Under the pieces are notes generated by a model, which had not been told where the DNA came from, searched no databases, and saw nothing but the letters and a program-made list of their open reading frames with translations. A program made the position numbers and the translations under genes. From the NCBI RefSeq assembly GCF_000686025.1, contig NZ_JMLQ01000004.1, forward strand, positions 310,001-374,000: a stretch of 64,000 bases of DNA. Direction: 5' to 3'. Positions 11,976 to 21,714 of this stretch are shown piece after piece (within the stretch, counting starts at the first letter, position 1; each line of letters starts with the position of its first letter). This stretch comes from Rhodococcus sp. UNC23MFCrub1.1 (GTDB lineage: Bacteria > Actinomycetota > Actinomycetes > Mycobacteriales > Mycobacteriaceae).

Positions 11976-12763
11976 CCGCCACCGATTCGACCACCACCAC
12001 CACTGTCCGGACGCTGCCGGCTCGGGGCGGATTCGACGCCGGCTTCCTCGCACTCGAGATACGCCGGATGTTGCGGAACCGCCGCACCGTCGTCTTCGCA
12101 CTCGTCGTGCCGCCGATCTTCTTCCTCATCTTCGGGCTGCAGGGTGATCTGAAGATCGAGTCGGCAGGATCGGCGAACGTCACCGGCTACGTCATGGTGA
12201 GCATGGCCCTCTACGGCGCGATGCTGGCCACCACGAGTGGCGGCGCCATGGTCTCGATCGAACGCGGACTCGGATGGAGCCGTCAGCTGCGGCTCACCCC
12301 GCTGACCCCCACCGCGTACATCGCGGTGAAGGTCGTCGTCGCCATGGCGCTCGGGCTCGTGTCCGTGGCCGTCGTCTTCGCCGTCGGTGCGGCGACAGGC
12401 GCGACTCTTCCCGCCGCGGCATGGGTGGAGTGCTTCGTGCTCGCCTGGATCACCTCGATCGTGTTCGCGGCGTTCGGCCTCTTCATGGGGTACCTGCTGC
12501 CGTCGGAGAACGTGATGCAGATTCTCGGACCCGGTCTCGCTGTGCTCGCGTTCGCCGGTGGTCTCTTCGTCCCGGCGAGTGGATGGTTCGCGACCGTGGC
12601 GAAGTTCGTCCCCACCTACGGGGTGGCCACGTTGGCGCGGTCGCCGCTCGGGGACACCTCGTGGATGTCGCTGGTGGAGGCGCTCGTCAACGTCGCGGTG
12701 TGGACGACGATCTTCGTGATCGGCGCGATGACGATGTTCCGCAAGGACACCGCCCGCGTATGA
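11972..12763 (+). CDS. ABC-2 type transporter permease
   Basis: Membrane subunit (263 aa) with about six transmembrane segments, beginning after a short cytosolic N-terminus (VVFALVVPPIFFLIFGLQG) and ending with TIFVIGAMTMFRKDTARV. The central MVSIERGLGWSRQLRLTPL segment is the coupling-helix region characteristic of ABC-2 permeases. It overlaps the ATPase gene by 4 bp upstream and the histidine kinase gene by 4 bp downstream, so the four genes form a tight operon. Confidence 0.9.
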   Translation: MTATDSTTTTTVRTLPARGGFDAGFLALEIRRMLRNRRTVVFALVVPPIFFLIFGLQGDLKIESAGSANVTGYVMVSMALYGAMLATTSGGAMVSIERGLGWSRQLRLTPLTPTAYIAVKVVVAMALGLVSVAVVFAVGAATGATLPAAAWVECFVLAWITSIVFAAFGLFMGYLLPSENVMQILGPGLAVLAFAGGLFVPASGWFATVAKFVPTYGVATLARSPLGDTSWMSLVEALVNVAVWTTIFVIGAMTMFRKDTARV

Positions 12764-13998
12764 CACGTCCGGACACCAGGGGGTCTAGCGTGGCGGCGGT
12801 GAGCAGGACCACCGCCGCCGCGCTCGGCCGTCGTCAGGGCCTCGTGCAGTCACTTCGGTCGCATTTCGTCATCGAGCCGCGCGAGGTGAACGTCGACGAC
12901 AGCGAGGGGACGCGACTGCGCGCCGCCGTGCGCCGAGGCTGGGTCTTCAGTGCGGTGTGGCTGGCCTACCTGATCTATCCGGTACGGGCGGTGTGGAGTT
13001 ACGACGGGCCCGTCCACTGGCAGGTGGCCGCAGCGCTGTGTCTGCTCGCCTTCGCCGCGGTGTTCCTGGGTGGTTTCCGCGACTTCCGGGGACGGCTGCA
13101 TGCCGAGGCGCAGGTGCGGGTGCCCCGACAGTGGGCTGTGGTGGTGGCGCTGATGCTGCTGCTGGTTCCGGTCGCTCCCGCAGCCGGTGACTCCGTGTTG
13201 ACGGGATGCGTGTTCGTGGCGGTTCTCGCCGTCATGACCCTTCCTCGCCGGTCGGGTCTCCTCGTGCTAGCTGCGAACGTCGCTGCGGTCGAGGTGCTTC
13301 CCCGTGTCGTCCCGAGTTGGACCCCGGACGATTCCGCCGGGTTCACCGTGGCGGTGGCCGCGTTCGCCGCCTGGGGAATCAGCCAACTCGTCGCTCGCAA
13401 CATCCAGCTGACCGAGGCGCGCCGCCGCCTGTCCGACCTGGCCGTGGTCGAGGAGCGCGAGAGAGTCGCTCGCGACGTCCACGACATCCTCGGCCACTCG
13501 CTGACCGTCATCACCATGAAGGCCGAGCTGGCCGGGCGACTCGTCGAGGTGGATCCGGCGCGTGCCGCCGTCGAGATCGCCGACGTCGAGAGCCTCTCGC
13601 GCGCAGCGCTCGCCGACGTGCGATCGACGGTGGGCGGGCTGCGTCACCTGCGACTCGACACCGAGATACGGGGAGTGCGCAGCGCCGTCGAAGCGGCAGG
13701 GATGACACTGCACATCGAGGGGTCGGTGCGTGACGTGGCGGAGGAGTTCCGTGAGCTGTTCGCCTGGGCGCTCCGGGAAGCGGTGACGAACGTGGTGCGT
13801 CACAGCGGCGGAACCGAATGCCGGGTGCGACTCGATGCCCGCCGGATCACCGTCGCGGACAACGGCATCGGGCCGCAGGGCGAGTCCACGGGCACCGGCC
13901 TGCGGGGACTCACCGACCGCGCGGACGCCCTCGGCGCCGCCGTCCGGGTCGCACGGGGAAGTGACGGCGGGTTCACTCTCACGGTGACGGCGCCGTGA
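12760..13998 (+). CDS. DesK-type sensor histidine kinase
   Basis: A 412-residue membrane kinase. The N-terminal half has four to six hydrophobic segments (about 55-190). The HisKA_3 dimerisation box contains the phosphoacceptor His in RDVHDILGHSL. The HATPase domain follows with REAVTNVVRHS (N box) and ADNGIG / GTGLRGLTDR (G boxes). The start at ATG 12760 overlaps the permease stop; a GTG about 30 bp downstream is an alternative. It should phosphorylate the regulator encoded directly downstream, and probably senses the exporter or membrane state. Confidence 0.9.
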   Translation: MTRPDTRGSSVAAVSRTTAAALGRRQGLVQSLRSHFVIEPREVNVDDSEGTRLRAAVRRGWVFSAVWLAYLIYPVRAVWSYDGPVHWQVAAALCLLAFAAVFLGGFRDFRGRLHAEAQVRVPRQWAVVVALMLLLVPVAPAAGDSVLTGCVFVAVLAVMTLPRRSGLLVLAANVAAVEVLPRVVPSWTPDDSAGFTVAVAAFAAWGISQLVARNIQLTEARRRLSDLAVVEERERVARDVHDILGHSLTVITMKAELAGRLVEVDPARAAVEIADVESLSRAALADVRSTVGGLRHLRLDTEIRGVRSAVEAAGMTLHIEGSVRDVAEEFRELFAWALREAVTNVVRHSGGTECRVRLDARRITVADNGIGPQGESTGTGLRGLTDRADALGAAVRVARGSDGGFTLTVTAP

Positions 13999-14603
13999 CG
14001 ATCCGACTCCTGCTGGCCGACGACCAGGCCCTGGTCCGCGGCGCTCTGGCCGCCCTGTTGGGACTCGAGCACGATCTCGACGTCGTCGCGGAGGTGGGGC
14101 GCGGCGACGAGGTGGTGCCCGCAGCGCTCGAGCACCGTCCCGACGTGGCGCTTCTCGACGTCGAGATGCCCGGGGGAGACGGCATCGCCACCACCGCCCT
14201 GCTGAGGGCGGCAGTCCCCACGTGTCGCGTGCTCGTGGTCACCACCTTCGGACGGCCCGGGTACGTGCGGCGGGCCATCGACGCCGGTGCCGGCGGATTC
14301 GTGGTCAAGGACACGCCCGCTCGCCAGCTCGCCGAGGCGGTCCGGCGGGTCCACGCCGGGATGCGCGTCATCGACCCGGCACTGGCGACGGAGACACTGA
14401 CGGCCGGGAACTCGCCCCTGACACCGCGGGAGCGGGACGTCCTGTCCGCGGCGCGCTCCGGGACCACCGCCGGGTCCATCGCCGCCGCGCTGCACCTCTC
14501 CGAGGGCACGGTGCGGAACCATCTCTCCGCCGCCATCGGGAAGACCGGTGCCACCACGCGCGCCGAGGCCGTGCGCATCGCGGAGGACAACGGGTGGTTG
14601 TGA
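13995..14603 (+). CDS. NarL/FixJ-family response regulator
   Basis: A 202-residue regulator with an N-terminal receiver domain (acidic pair in LLADDQALVRGAL, phosphoacceptor Asp in VALLDVEMPGGDG, conserved Lys in VVKDTPARQL) and a C-terminal LuxR-type helix-turn-helix (LTPRERDVL ... SEGTVRNHLSAAIGKTGA). The GTG start overlaps the kinase stop by 4 bp. Likely target is its own exporter operon, as in similar ABC/two-component units; I see no defined operator. Confidence 0.92.
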   Translation: MTIRLLLADDQALVRGALAALLGLEHDLDVVAEVGRGDEVVPAALEHRPDVALLDVEMPGGDGIATTALLRAAVPTCRVLVVTTFGRPGYVRRAIDAGAGGFVVKDTPARQLAEAVRRVHAGMRVIDPALATETLTAGNSPLTPRERDVLSAARSGTTAGSIAAALHLSEGTVRNHLSAAIGKTGATTRAEAVRIAEDNGWL

Positions 14604-14649
14604 GGCGCGCCGGACCGATCTCCGCGGGTGCGGCTGGCAGAATCGACGT

Positions 14650-15339
14650 GTGAGTACCGACTACCGCTACGACGACCCGTACGTGCCGCAGCCCGATCGT
14701 CTCGGCTTCGGCGGCACCGTCGCGCGCTGGCTCCGTCGGCTCGTCGCGGGCGTGGTCCTCGTGGGAGTGCTCCTCGTCGGTGGGACCGCCGTGCGGGTCT
14801 GGCAGGTGGCTCGGATCGACGATCACACGCCGTCGGACGCCATCGTCGTGCTCGGCGCGGCCCAGTACGACGGCGTCCCGTCGTCGGTCTTCGAGGCGCG
14901 ACTCGAACAGGCGTCGGCGCTGTTCTCCAGCGGGGTCGCTCCGCTGATCGTGACGGTCGGTGGCAAGCAGGTGGGCGACAACTACACCGAGGCGGCGTCG
15001 GGTCGGAACTACCTGATGGATCAGGGTGTTCCGGGCGAGGACATCGTCGCCGTCGAGGAGGGGTCGGACACCCTGCTCAGCATCGAGGCCGTCGCGGCGG
15101 AGTTGCAGTCGCGAGGACTGACCGACATCACCCTGGTGAGCGATCCGTGGCACTCGCTGCGCACCCGCACCATGGCGCGCGACGCCGGTCTGGACGCGTG
15201 GACGTCGCCCACCCGCCAGGGCCCCGCCGTGTTCACCCGCGAGTCGCAGATCCACGGGATCGCCAGGGAGACAGCGGCTCTGCTGTGGTACCAGCTGACG
15301 CACTACTCCGCGGACTTCCAGTACACGGCCAGCCAGTGA
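14650..15339 (+). CDS. YdcF/SanA-like DUF218 membrane-anchored protein
   Basis: A 229-residue protein with one N-terminal transmembrane helix (about 31-53) and a DUF218 domain: [17 protein letters not shown], a central [12 protein letters not shown], and the [13 protein letters not shown] / [12 protein letters not shown] motifs. The family is linked to envelope integrity and vancomycin-barrier phenotypes in enterobacteria (SanA). I chose GTG 14650; a longer frame to 14548 reads through the regulator stop. The stop overlaps the dgt start by 4 bp. Confidence 0.85.
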   Translation: MSTDYRYDDPYVPQPDRLGFGGTVARWLRRLVAGVVLVGVLLVGGTAVRVWQVARIDDHTPSDAIVVLGAAQYDGVPSSVFEARLEQASALFSSGVAPLIVTVGGKQVGDNYTEAASGRNYLMDQGVPGEDIVAVEEGSDTLLSIEAVAAELQSRGLTDITLVSDPWHSLRTRTMARDAGLDAWTSPTRQGPAVFTRESQIHGIARETAALLWYQLTHYSADFQYTASQ

Positions 15340-16607
15340 CGCAGTACGACGCGGCGGACCTCGAACGACTGGTGGCGGAGGGGCCGAAGACGGCCGCGCT
15401 GGTGCTCACCGAGACACCCGGCGATTCGCGAGGACACTTCGCCCGTGATCGCGCCCGGGTGCTGCACTCGGCCGCGTTGCGACGCCTCGCCGACAAGACT
15501 CAGGTCACCGGTCCCCGTGAGGGCGACACGCCCCGCACCCGATTGACGCACTCTCTGGAGGTCGCCCAGATCGGGCGCAGCATCGCCGACGGCATCGGGT
15601 GCGACCCCGATCTGGTGGAACTGGCCGGGCTGGCCCACGACATCGGCCACCCGCCCTACGGCCACAACGGCGAGCGAGCTCTCGACGAGGTGGCCGAGTC
15701 CTGCGGCGGGTTCGAGGGCAACGCTCAGAACCTTCGGATCCTCACGGTGCTGGAACCGAAGGTCCTCACCGAGGACGGCGCCAGCGCCGGGCTGAACCTC
15801 ACTCGTGCCTCGCTCGATGCCGCGATCAAGTACCCGTGGCTGCGGCCGCGGCCGGGCGCGAAGTTCGGCGCCTACGACGACGACGCCGACACCCTCACCT
15901 GGATCCGCGAGGGCGCACCCGAGGGTCGTCAGAGCCTGGAGGCGCAGGCGATGGACTGGGCCGACGACGTCGCGTACTCGGTGCACGACGTGGAGGACGG
16001 CATCATCGCCGGGCGCATCGACCTCCGGTCGCTGGCCGACCCCAGCGAGCAGTCGGCCCTCGCCGAGATGTCGGTGAGCGAGTTCCGCGGCTTCGACCGT
16101 GACCACATGCGCGAGGCCGCTCAGCGGTTGTCGGAGATGCCGGTGGTCACCGATGCGTCAGGCTACGACGGCACTCTCGTCCGCTCGGTGGCGCTCAAGC
16201 GGATGACGAGCGAACTGGTGGGCCGATTCACCACCGCCGCGATCTCCAGCACCCGGGAGGCAGCCGACGGCAGGCCTGTGCGGCGCTACGAGGCCGATCT
16301 CTCCGTACCGTCGCTGGTCCGAGCGGAGGTGGCGCTGCTCAAGACGATGGCGCTGCGTTACGTGATGTCCGACGCCGGGCACCGGCTCCGGCAGGACCGT
16401 CAGCGCGATCGCATCCACCGCGTCGCGGCCTGGCTGCTGTACTCGGCACCGACCTCGCTCGATCCGATGTTCGTTCCCGTGTGGAACGCCGCCGCGGACG
16501 ACTCCCAGCGCATCCGCGTCGTGGTGGATCAGATCGCGTCCTACACGGAGTCGCGGCTCGAACGGGTGGACAAGAGCAGCCTCGGAGCGCAGGCGTCCTG
16601 GGGTTAG
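15336..16607 (+). CDS. dgt: Deoxyguanosinetriphosphate triphosphohydrolase-like protein
   Basis: An HD-domain dNTP triphosphohydrolase (423 aa) that cleaves dNTPs to deoxynucleoside and tripolyphosphate and so tunes dNTP pools. Metal ligands are visible as H in [14 protein letters not shown] in [15 protein letters not shown], and D in [16 protein letters not shown]. Start at GTG 15336 gives the family-like N-terminus. The gene is followed 57 bp later by dnaG, the conserved dgt-dnaG order of mycobacteria. Confidence 0.93.
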   Translation: MTQYDAADLERLVAEGPKTAALVLTETPGDSRGHFARDRARVLHSAALRRLADKTQVTGPREGDTPRTRLTHSLEVAQIGRSIADGIGCDPDLVELAGLAHDIGHPPYGHNGERALDEVAESCGGFEGNAQNLRILTVLEPKVLTEDGASAGLNLTRASLDAAIKYPWLRPRPGAKFGAYDDDADTLTWIREGAPEGRQSLEAQAMDWADDVAYSVHDVEDGIIAGRIDLRSLADPSEQSALAEMSVSEFRGFDRDHMREAAQRLSEMPVVTDASGYDGTLVRSVALKRMTSELVGRFTTAAISSTREAADGRPVRRYEADLSVPSLVRAEVALLKTMALRYVMSDAGHRLRQDRQRDRIHRVAAWLLYSAPTSLDPMFVPVWNAAADDSQRIRVVVDQIASYTESRLERVDKSSLGAQASWG

Positions 16608-16664
16608 CGGGTCCGGGTCGGTACGGCGGGGGAGCCGTGTCGGACCCGGCACTAGACTGGGCTC

Positions 16665-18590
16665 GTGGCCGGCCGGATACCTGAACGCGATGTAGCCGCC
16701 ATTCGCGAACGCACTCGCATCGAGGACATCGTCGGCGAGTACGTCGCACTGAAGGCTCCGCGAGGCGACTCCATGAGCGGGCTCTGCCCGTTCCACGACG
16801 AGAAGAACCCGTCTTTCCACGTCCGGCCGAATCACGGCACCTTCCACTGCTTCGGCTGTGGTGAGGGCGGCGACGTGTACACGTTCCTGCAGAAGATCGA
16901 GCACATCACGTTCGTCGAGAGCGTCGAGCAACTCGCGGATCGGCTGAGCTACTCCATCTCGTACGAGGGTGGCGGCACCTCGGTCCAGCGTGATCGTGGG
17001 ACCCGGTCCCGCCTCGTCGCGGCCAATGCGGCAGCGCAGCAGTTCTACGCCGAGCAACTCGGATCACCCGAGGCGCAGGCGGCGCGGGACTACCTGACGC
17101 AGCGCAACTTCGATGCCGCTGCGGCACAGGAGTTCGGGTGCGGGTTCGCCCCGAGTGGGTGGGACACGCTCACCAAGCATCTGCTGAACAAGGGCTTCGA
17201 GTTCAAGGAACTCGAGGCGGCCGGGCTGTCCCGCGAGGGCAAGCGGGGTCCGATGGACCGGTTCCACCGTCGATTGCTGTGGCCCATCCGCAACCTGTCC
17301 GGTGACGTCATCGGCTTCGGCGCACGCAAGATCTTCGACGACGACACGATGCCGGGAAAGTATGTCAACACTCCGGAGACGTTGCTGTACAAGAAGTCTC
17401 AGGTGCTGTTCGGCCTCGACCTGGCGAAGAAGGACATCGCCAAGGGGCATCAGGCCGTCGTCGTCGAGGGCTACACCGACGTCATGGCCATGCATCTGGC
17501 CGGGGTCAAGACGGCGGTCGCCTCGTGCGGTACCGCCTTCGGTGACGAGCATCTCGCGCTCCTGCGTCGGCTGCTGATGGACGACAAGTTCTGGCGCGGC
17601 GAGATCATCTACACCTTCGACGGGGACTCCGCTGGCCAGGCTGCCGCGATGAAGGCCTTCTCGGGAGACCAGAAGCTCGCCGGCCAGACGTTCATCGCGG
17701 TGGCTCCGGACGGGATGGATCCGTGCGACCTGCGCCTCGAGAAGGGCGACGCGGCTGTACGTGATCTCGTCGCGCGTCGTACCCCACTCTTCGAGTTCGC
17801 CATCCGCGGCGCACTGTCCGAGTGCGATCTCGACACCGCCGAGGGGCAGGTCGAAGCCCTGCGCCGCACCGTGCCGATGGTCGCGCAGATGAAGGACCGT
17901 GCGCTGCGCGACAACTACGCGGCTCGGCTCAGCGGCTGGGTGGGTTGGATCGACGAGCGCATGGTGGTCAACCGGGTGCGCGAGGAAGCGGCGAAGATCG
18001 CGAAGGGTGGCGCGCCGGCGCCGCTCCGGCGGCCGGTCCGCAGTACCGAGACCGAGAAGGCCGCGCCGGTCGGTCCGGCGCATCCGGCGCGCAACGACCC
18101 CACCCTGTGGCCGCAGCGCGAAGCCCTCAAGGCCGTCATGCAGCACCCCGGTATCGCCGGGTCCGTGTTCGATTCGCTGCCGCCCGAGACGTTCGGGCAC
18201 CCGGCGTACGCCGCGGTGTCCGAGGCGGTCCGCGAGGCCGGTGGAACGGCCGCGGGGCTCGGGGGCGGGGAGTGGCTCGATGCCGTCGGCAAGAAGGCGG
18301 AGCCGAAGGGATTGCGCTCACTGGTCACGGAACTGGCCGTCGAGGCCATGCCCATCTCCGACGAGGCGACCCCGCGCTACATCTCGGGTGTGCTCGCGCG
18401 CCTGCAGGAAGTGTGGGTAGGCCGGCAGGTCGCGGAACTGAAATCGAAGCTGCAGCGCATGTCACCCATCGACAAGCCGGACGACTACAACGCGCTGTTC
18501 GGCGACCTCATCGCGCTCGAGCAGTACCGCCGCAGCCTGTTGGAGCAGGCAGTTGGCAGCACCACGGACGCGGAGTTCCCCGCTGTCTAG
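16665..18590 (+). CDS. dnaG: DNA primase
   Basis: DnaG (641 aa) makes RNA primers at the replication fork. The N-terminal CHC2 zinc finger is CPFHDEKNPSF ... FHCFGCGEGG. The TOPRIM core follows (VVVEGYTDVMAMH and the DGDSAGQAA metal-binding motif), and the C-terminal helicase-interacting domain covers about 470-641. The GTG start at 16665 gives VAGRIPERDV. The stop codon overlaps the stop of the convergent small gene by four bases. Confidence 0.97.
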   Translation: MAGRIPERDVAAIRERTRIEDIVGEYVALKAPRGDSMSGLCPFHDEKNPSFHVRPNHGTFHCFGCGEGGDVYTFLQKIEHITFVESVEQLADRLSYSISYEGGGTSVQRDRGTRSRLVAANAAAQQFYAEQLGSPEAQAARDYLTQRNFDAAAAQEFGCGFAPSGWDTLTKHLLNKGFEFKELEAAGLSREGKRGPMDRFHRRLLWPIRNLSGDVIGFGARKIFDDDTMPGKYVNTPETLLYKKSQVLFGLDLAKKDIAKGHQAVVVEGYTDVMAMHLAGVKTAVASCGTAFGDEHLALLRRLLMDDKFWRGEIIYTFDGDSAGQAAAMKAFSGDQKLAGQTFIAVAPDGMDPCDLRLEKGDAAVRDLVARRTPLFEFAIRGALSECDLDTAEGQVEALRRTVPMVAQMKDRALRDNYAARLSGWVGWIDERMVVNRVREEAAKIAKGGAPAPLRRPVRSTETEKAAPVGPAHPARNDPTLWPQREALKAVMQHPGIAGSVFDSLPPETFGHPAYAAVSEAVREAGGTAAGLGGGEWLDAVGKKAEPKGLRSLVTELAVEAMPISDEATPRYISGVLARLQEVWVGRQVAELKSKLQRMSPIDKPDDYNALFGDLIALEQYRRSLLEQAVGSTTDAEFPAV

Positions 18591-18823
18591 AGCTTGTCGT
18601 GCGGGATGTAGAGCTGAGTGTCGTCGACCTGCTTCATCGGCTCGAGCTTCGGCTGTGTACTGAGGGTGTCGGCCAACTTCTGGCGTCCGGCCGACACGAC
18701 CTTCTTCGTCGCGGGACTCGACGCCACCGCCTTCGTCGCGCGGCTGATCTGTTCGTAGCGCGCCCGCCCCGCCTTGGTGCCGAGCACGTATCCGGCAGCG
18801 ATGCCGGCCAACATTCCCATCAT
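18587..18823 (-). CDS. Small conserved protein, Rv2342-like
   Basis: A 78-residue protein starting MMGMLAGIAAGYVLGTKAG, a short glycine-rich hydrophobic segment followed by a basic, helical region (YEQISRATKAV) and a polar C-terminus ending IPHDKL. M. tuberculosis Rv2342, convergent to dnaG, occupies the same place. The N-terminus resembles the YtxH-like glycine zipper of small membrane-associated proteins; function unknown. The frame is open to 18961, but upstream codons cover the terminator, so ATG 18823 (or 18820) is chosen. Confidence 0.75.
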   Translation of the reverse strand: MMGMLAGIAAGYVLGTKAGRARYEQISRATKAVASSPATKKVVSAGRQKLADTLSTQPKLEPMKQVDDTQLYIPHDKL

Positions 18824-18915
18824 GTGAGCGTGAGTCCTTTCGAGACGTCTGAGACCATCCTGCCCGACGTGACCGGGCACGGCGAACTCCCCGGGGCGGG
18901 TGCGGCGAAACGAGA

Positions 18916-18947
18916 AGAGCCCGTGACCGACAACGGTCACGGGCTCT
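18916..18947. terminator. Strong hairpin terminator after tRNA-Asn
   Basis: A perfect 14-bp stem with a 4-base loop lies just downstream of the tRNA-Asn gene on the minus strand and is followed there by a T-rich run. It fits an intrinsic terminator for the tRNA and insulates the Rv2342-like gene. Confidence 0.85.
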
Positions 18948-18952
18948 GCGTG

Positions 18953-19025
18953 CTCCCCCATCTGGACTTGAACCAGAAACCCTTCGATTAACAGTCGAAT
19001 GCTCTGCCAATTGAGCTATGGGGGA
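18953..19025 (-). tRNA. tRNA-Asn (anticodon GTT)
   Basis: A full cloverleaf can be folded on the minus strand: acceptor TCCCCCA/TGGGGGA, D-arm AGCTCAATTGGCAGAGC, anticodon stem around CTGTTAA, T-arm with GGTTCAAGTCC, discriminator G. The CCA end is not fully encoded. The position beside dnaG matches asnT of mycobacteria. Confidence 0.95.
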
Positions 19026-19137
19026 ATGTTCGTGGCTCCGACAGCACCCTCTCGGATGCATCCTCGCCGAGAAGAGACTCTAACCCATGGCACCCGTCGA
19101 CCACCAAATCGCCTCGTCCTGGCACCACCACACCCGG

Positions 19138-19156
19138 CCTGGTCAGGGTAACCTAA
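19138..19156. promoter_or_regulatory. DtxR/IdeR-type iron box
   Basis: A 19-bp site matches 14 of 19 positions of the palindromic iron-box consensus TTAGGTTAGGCTAACCTAA; the right half (TAACCTAA) is exact. It ends 36 bp before the ATG of the siderophore-interacting protein gene, a normal repressor position. Confidence 0.7.
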
Positions 19157-19192
19157 CTCGGAACGACGACCTCGACTGCGGGAGCACCGACG

Positions 19193-20086
19193 ATGACCGA
19201 CGACACCGAGCCGACCTTCTACTGGGCCGAGGTGGTGGACCGGACGACACTGAGCCCCAACCTCGTTCGCCTCACCTTCGGCGGAGAGGACCTGCGCCGG
19301 TACCGCCCGGCCGGTGTGGCCGACGAGTGCGTCGCGCTCTACTTCCCGGCTCCCGGCGACGCTCGGCCGCCGGCCATGCAGTGTGTCGACGGGGTGTGGT
19401 GGTACCACGACGACGCCACCCGTCCCGAGGGACGCAACTACACGGTGCGACGGGTGACGGACGCCGGTGAGCTGGTGATCGACTTCGTCGCCCACGACGG
19501 CGGGGTGGCCGCCTCCTGGGCGCTGTCGGCGCGACCGGGCGACGTCGTGGTCGTCACTCCGCCGCGGCACTGGTTCGCGCCGCCGGCGGACACCGCGTGG
19601 TTCCTCCTCGCGGCGGATCTCGCCGGGCTTCCGGCGCTGGGCCGAGTGCTCGAGGAGTTGCCCGCGAACACTCGGGCCCACGCGATCGTCGAGGTTCTCG
19701 ACGAGGCCGACGTGCAGACGTTCGAGTCGGCGGCCGAGGTGACAGTGCAGTGGTGCGTCGGGTCCGGTAACGGGCACGGTCCCGGAGTGCTGCCGGACGC
19801 GGTGCAGGCGTGGGAGTTCCCGCCGGGCGAGGGTTACGTCTTCTTCGCGGGGGAGGCCGCGGACTCGCGTGCCGTCCGCAAGTACGTGCGCCGCGAGCAG
19901 GGTATGGGCGTCGACCGTTTCGACATCATCGGCTACTGGCGCGTGCGAGCCGAGCAGTGGCTCGCGAAGTACACGGCGGTGGAGAAAGAGGTGTCCGCCG
20001 TCTACGTGGGCGCGCTGCAGGAGGGCCGTTCGGAGTCCGAGGCGGCTCTGATCTACGACGAAGCGCTGGAGAAGGTGGGGCTCTGA
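19193..20086 (+). CDS. Siderophore-interacting FAD-binding reductase
   Basis: A 297-residue SIP/ViuB-type flavoprotein that reduces ferric siderophores in the cytoplasm to release iron. The FAD-binding RxYTxR-type motif is GRNYTVRRV, followed by the VDFVAHDGGVAASWA segment. The NAD(P)H-binding C-terminal lobe runs from about LLAADLAGLPALG and ends in the FFAGEAADSRAVRKYVR and YWRVRAEQW motifs typical of SIPs. An iron box lies directly upstream, so induction under iron limitation is expected. Confidence 0.9.
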   Translation: MTDDTEPTFYWAEVVDRTTLSPNLVRLTFGGEDLRRYRPAGVADECVALYFPAPGDARPPAMQCVDGVWWYHDDATRPEGRNYTVRRVTDAGELVIDFVAHDGGVAASWALSARPGDVVVVTPPRHWFAPPADTAWFLLAADLAGLPALGRVLEELPANTRAHAIVEVLDEADVQTFESAAEVTVQWCVGSGNGHGPGVLPDAVQAWEFPPGEGYVFFAGEAADSRAVRKYVRREQGMGVDRFDIIGYWRVRAEQWLAKYTAVEKEVSAVYVGALQEGRSESEAALIYDEALEKVGL

Positions 20087-20607
20087 CGCACTCCTCGGCG
20101 CGCGAACTCCAGGAGCACCGCACCCGAAGCAACCCCTGCCACGATGTCGATCCACATCCGGTCCGACCCGGCGACGGCCAGGACGAAGCCGAGCACCCCG
20201 AGAACGGTCAGCACCGCGCCCAGGACGTCGAACAGTCGCAGGTGCCACAGGCGCGCCAGGACGACGAAGTGCACGCCGACCACGACGGCCACCCAGGCGA
20301 CCCCGGCCTCGGGCAGTCCGAGAGGCCCCGCCACGACGCGGATGCCGACGAAGAGCAGCACCACCTCGGCGAGCACGATCATGGCGTAACCGCGTCCGAA
20401 CGGTGTGACACCCGCGGGCACCGTGGCCACGGGATTGCGCGCGATTCCCACGAGAACGGTGATCGCGGCCGCCGCAGCGGCCACACAGAACGCGAGACGC
20501 AGGAGTGTCGGCGACGACGCCGAGTTGACCACCACGAACACGAGTCCGAACACGGCGCCGATGAGGGATCCGAGCTTCTGTGGGGGCAACCGGCGTCGGG
20601 TGGTCAT
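20053..20607 (-). CDS. Multi-pass membrane protein, function unknown
   Basis: A 184-residue hydrophobic protein with five to six predicted membrane helices (for example LIGAVFGLVFVVVNSA, YAMIVLAEVVLLFVGI, VAWVAVVVGVHFVVLA). No signature I recognise. It begins 4 bp after the SDR gene stop and is surely cotranscribed with it. Its 3' end overlaps the convergent siderophore-interacting gene by 34 bp. Confidence 0.7.
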   Translation of the reverse strand: MTTRRRLPPQKLGSLIGAVFGLVFVVVNSASSPTLLRLAFCVAAAAAAITVLVGIARNPVATVPAGVTPFGRGYAMIVLAEVVLLFVGIRVVAGPLGLPEAGVAWVAVVVGVHFVVLARLWHLRLFDVLGAVLTVLGVLGFVLAVAGSDRMWIDIVAGVASGAVLLEFARRGVRQSPTFSSASS

Positions 20608-20611
20608 GGAC

Positions 20612-21544
20612 TCAGTGTGGACGGTCTCCGGTCCGCGCGGTCACTTTCCGCGGGGGAGGTGCGGTCCTGGAGTGGAATACATTGCCCTCCGAATCGTCTT
20701 TGGGCTCGCGTGCGATGCCGAAACGCCACATCAACGGCCCGACGAGTCGATCGAAGACCGCCGGCACCAGCGAGTAGCCCGCCGACGCGAACTTGTTGAC
20801 GAGGCCGAACACCGCATCGGCGTCCCGCTCACGCTGTGGGCGCCGGACGACCGCCGCGACGGCACGGGCGATGACCTCGGGCTCCGCGACGGGGGGAGGC
20901 GGCGATCCTGCTCTCCCGACGACGGTGGCGGCCTGCTCGTAGATCGGCGTGTTCACGGCACCGGGTGCGACGGCGCTGACGTGCACGCCGGGATACTGCC
21001 GAACCTCCTGCTGGAGAACACGGGTGAGGCCCCGCAGCCCCCACTTGGACGTGACGTAGGTGCCCATCCACGGCACCGCGATACGGCCCAGCAACGAGCC
21101 GATGACCACGAGGTGGCCGTGCTCCTGGTCGCGGAACACCGTCAGCGTCGACCGTGCGACGTTCGCGGACCCGAGCAGGTCGACCGACACGGCGTGATCG
21201 AACACCTCTGCCGGGGTGTCGAGGAACGTCCCGTAGGACATCACGGCGGCGGAGTGCACGCAGACGTCGAGGCGGCCGAACTGCTCGACGACCTCGGTGA
21301 CGACCTTGGTCACGTCGTCGCCGCGCACCACGTCGACCGGCTTGACGGCCACCGCGGCGGCGCCGCGTTGCAGGCATTCGTCGGCCACGGCGGCCAGACC
21401 GTCACGGCCACGGGCACACACGACGATGGACCAGCCGCGCTCGGCGTAGAGGTGGGCGGTGGCGCGGCCGATACCGCTGGACGCGCCGGTGATCAGGATC
21501 GTCCCGGCGGATCGACGATCGGTGGGAGAGATGGACTGGGTCAT
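20612..21544 (-). CDS. Short-chain dehydrogenase/reductase
   Basis: A 310-residue SDR with the Rossmann motif TGASSGIG (residues 19-26), the NNAG-equivalent VHSAA, the catalytic Ser in VIGSLLGR and the YVTSK active-site Tyr/Lys. The C-terminal extension (about 225-310) is longer than in classical SDRs and resembles actinobacterial members with a tail that includes YSLVPAVFDRLVGP. Substrate cannot be inferred. It is the first gene of a two-gene operon with the membrane protein. Confidence 0.88.
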   Translation of the reverse strand: MTQSISPTDRRSAGTILITGASSGIGRATAHLYAERGWSIVVCARGRDGLAAVADECLQRGAAAVAVKPVDVVRGDDVTKVVTEVVEQFGRLDVCVHSAAVMSYGTFLDTPAEVFDHAVSVDLLGSANVARSTLTVFRDQEHGHLVVIGSLLGRIAVPWMGTYVTSKWGLRGLTRVLQQEVRQYPGVHVSAVAPGAVNTPIYEQAATVVGRAGSPPPPVAEPEVIARAVAAVVRRPQRERDADAVFGLVNKFASAGYSLVPAVFDRLVGPLMWRFGIAREPKDDSEGNVFHSRTAPPPRKVTARTGDRPH

Positions 21545-21714
21545 GGATCACCTCGAGTATCGACGCGCTGCCGACGTCGGCGCGCGTCCGGAGAGTCGAC
21601 GGCCGAGACCGTCGATGGTGACGCCAGTTCTCGACGCCGTCGACGCCGCGGATGTGACCGGCGGCGTCCCAGAGCAGTACCCCGAATTCGGAGTCACGAG
21701 CAGGACGAGACCGA

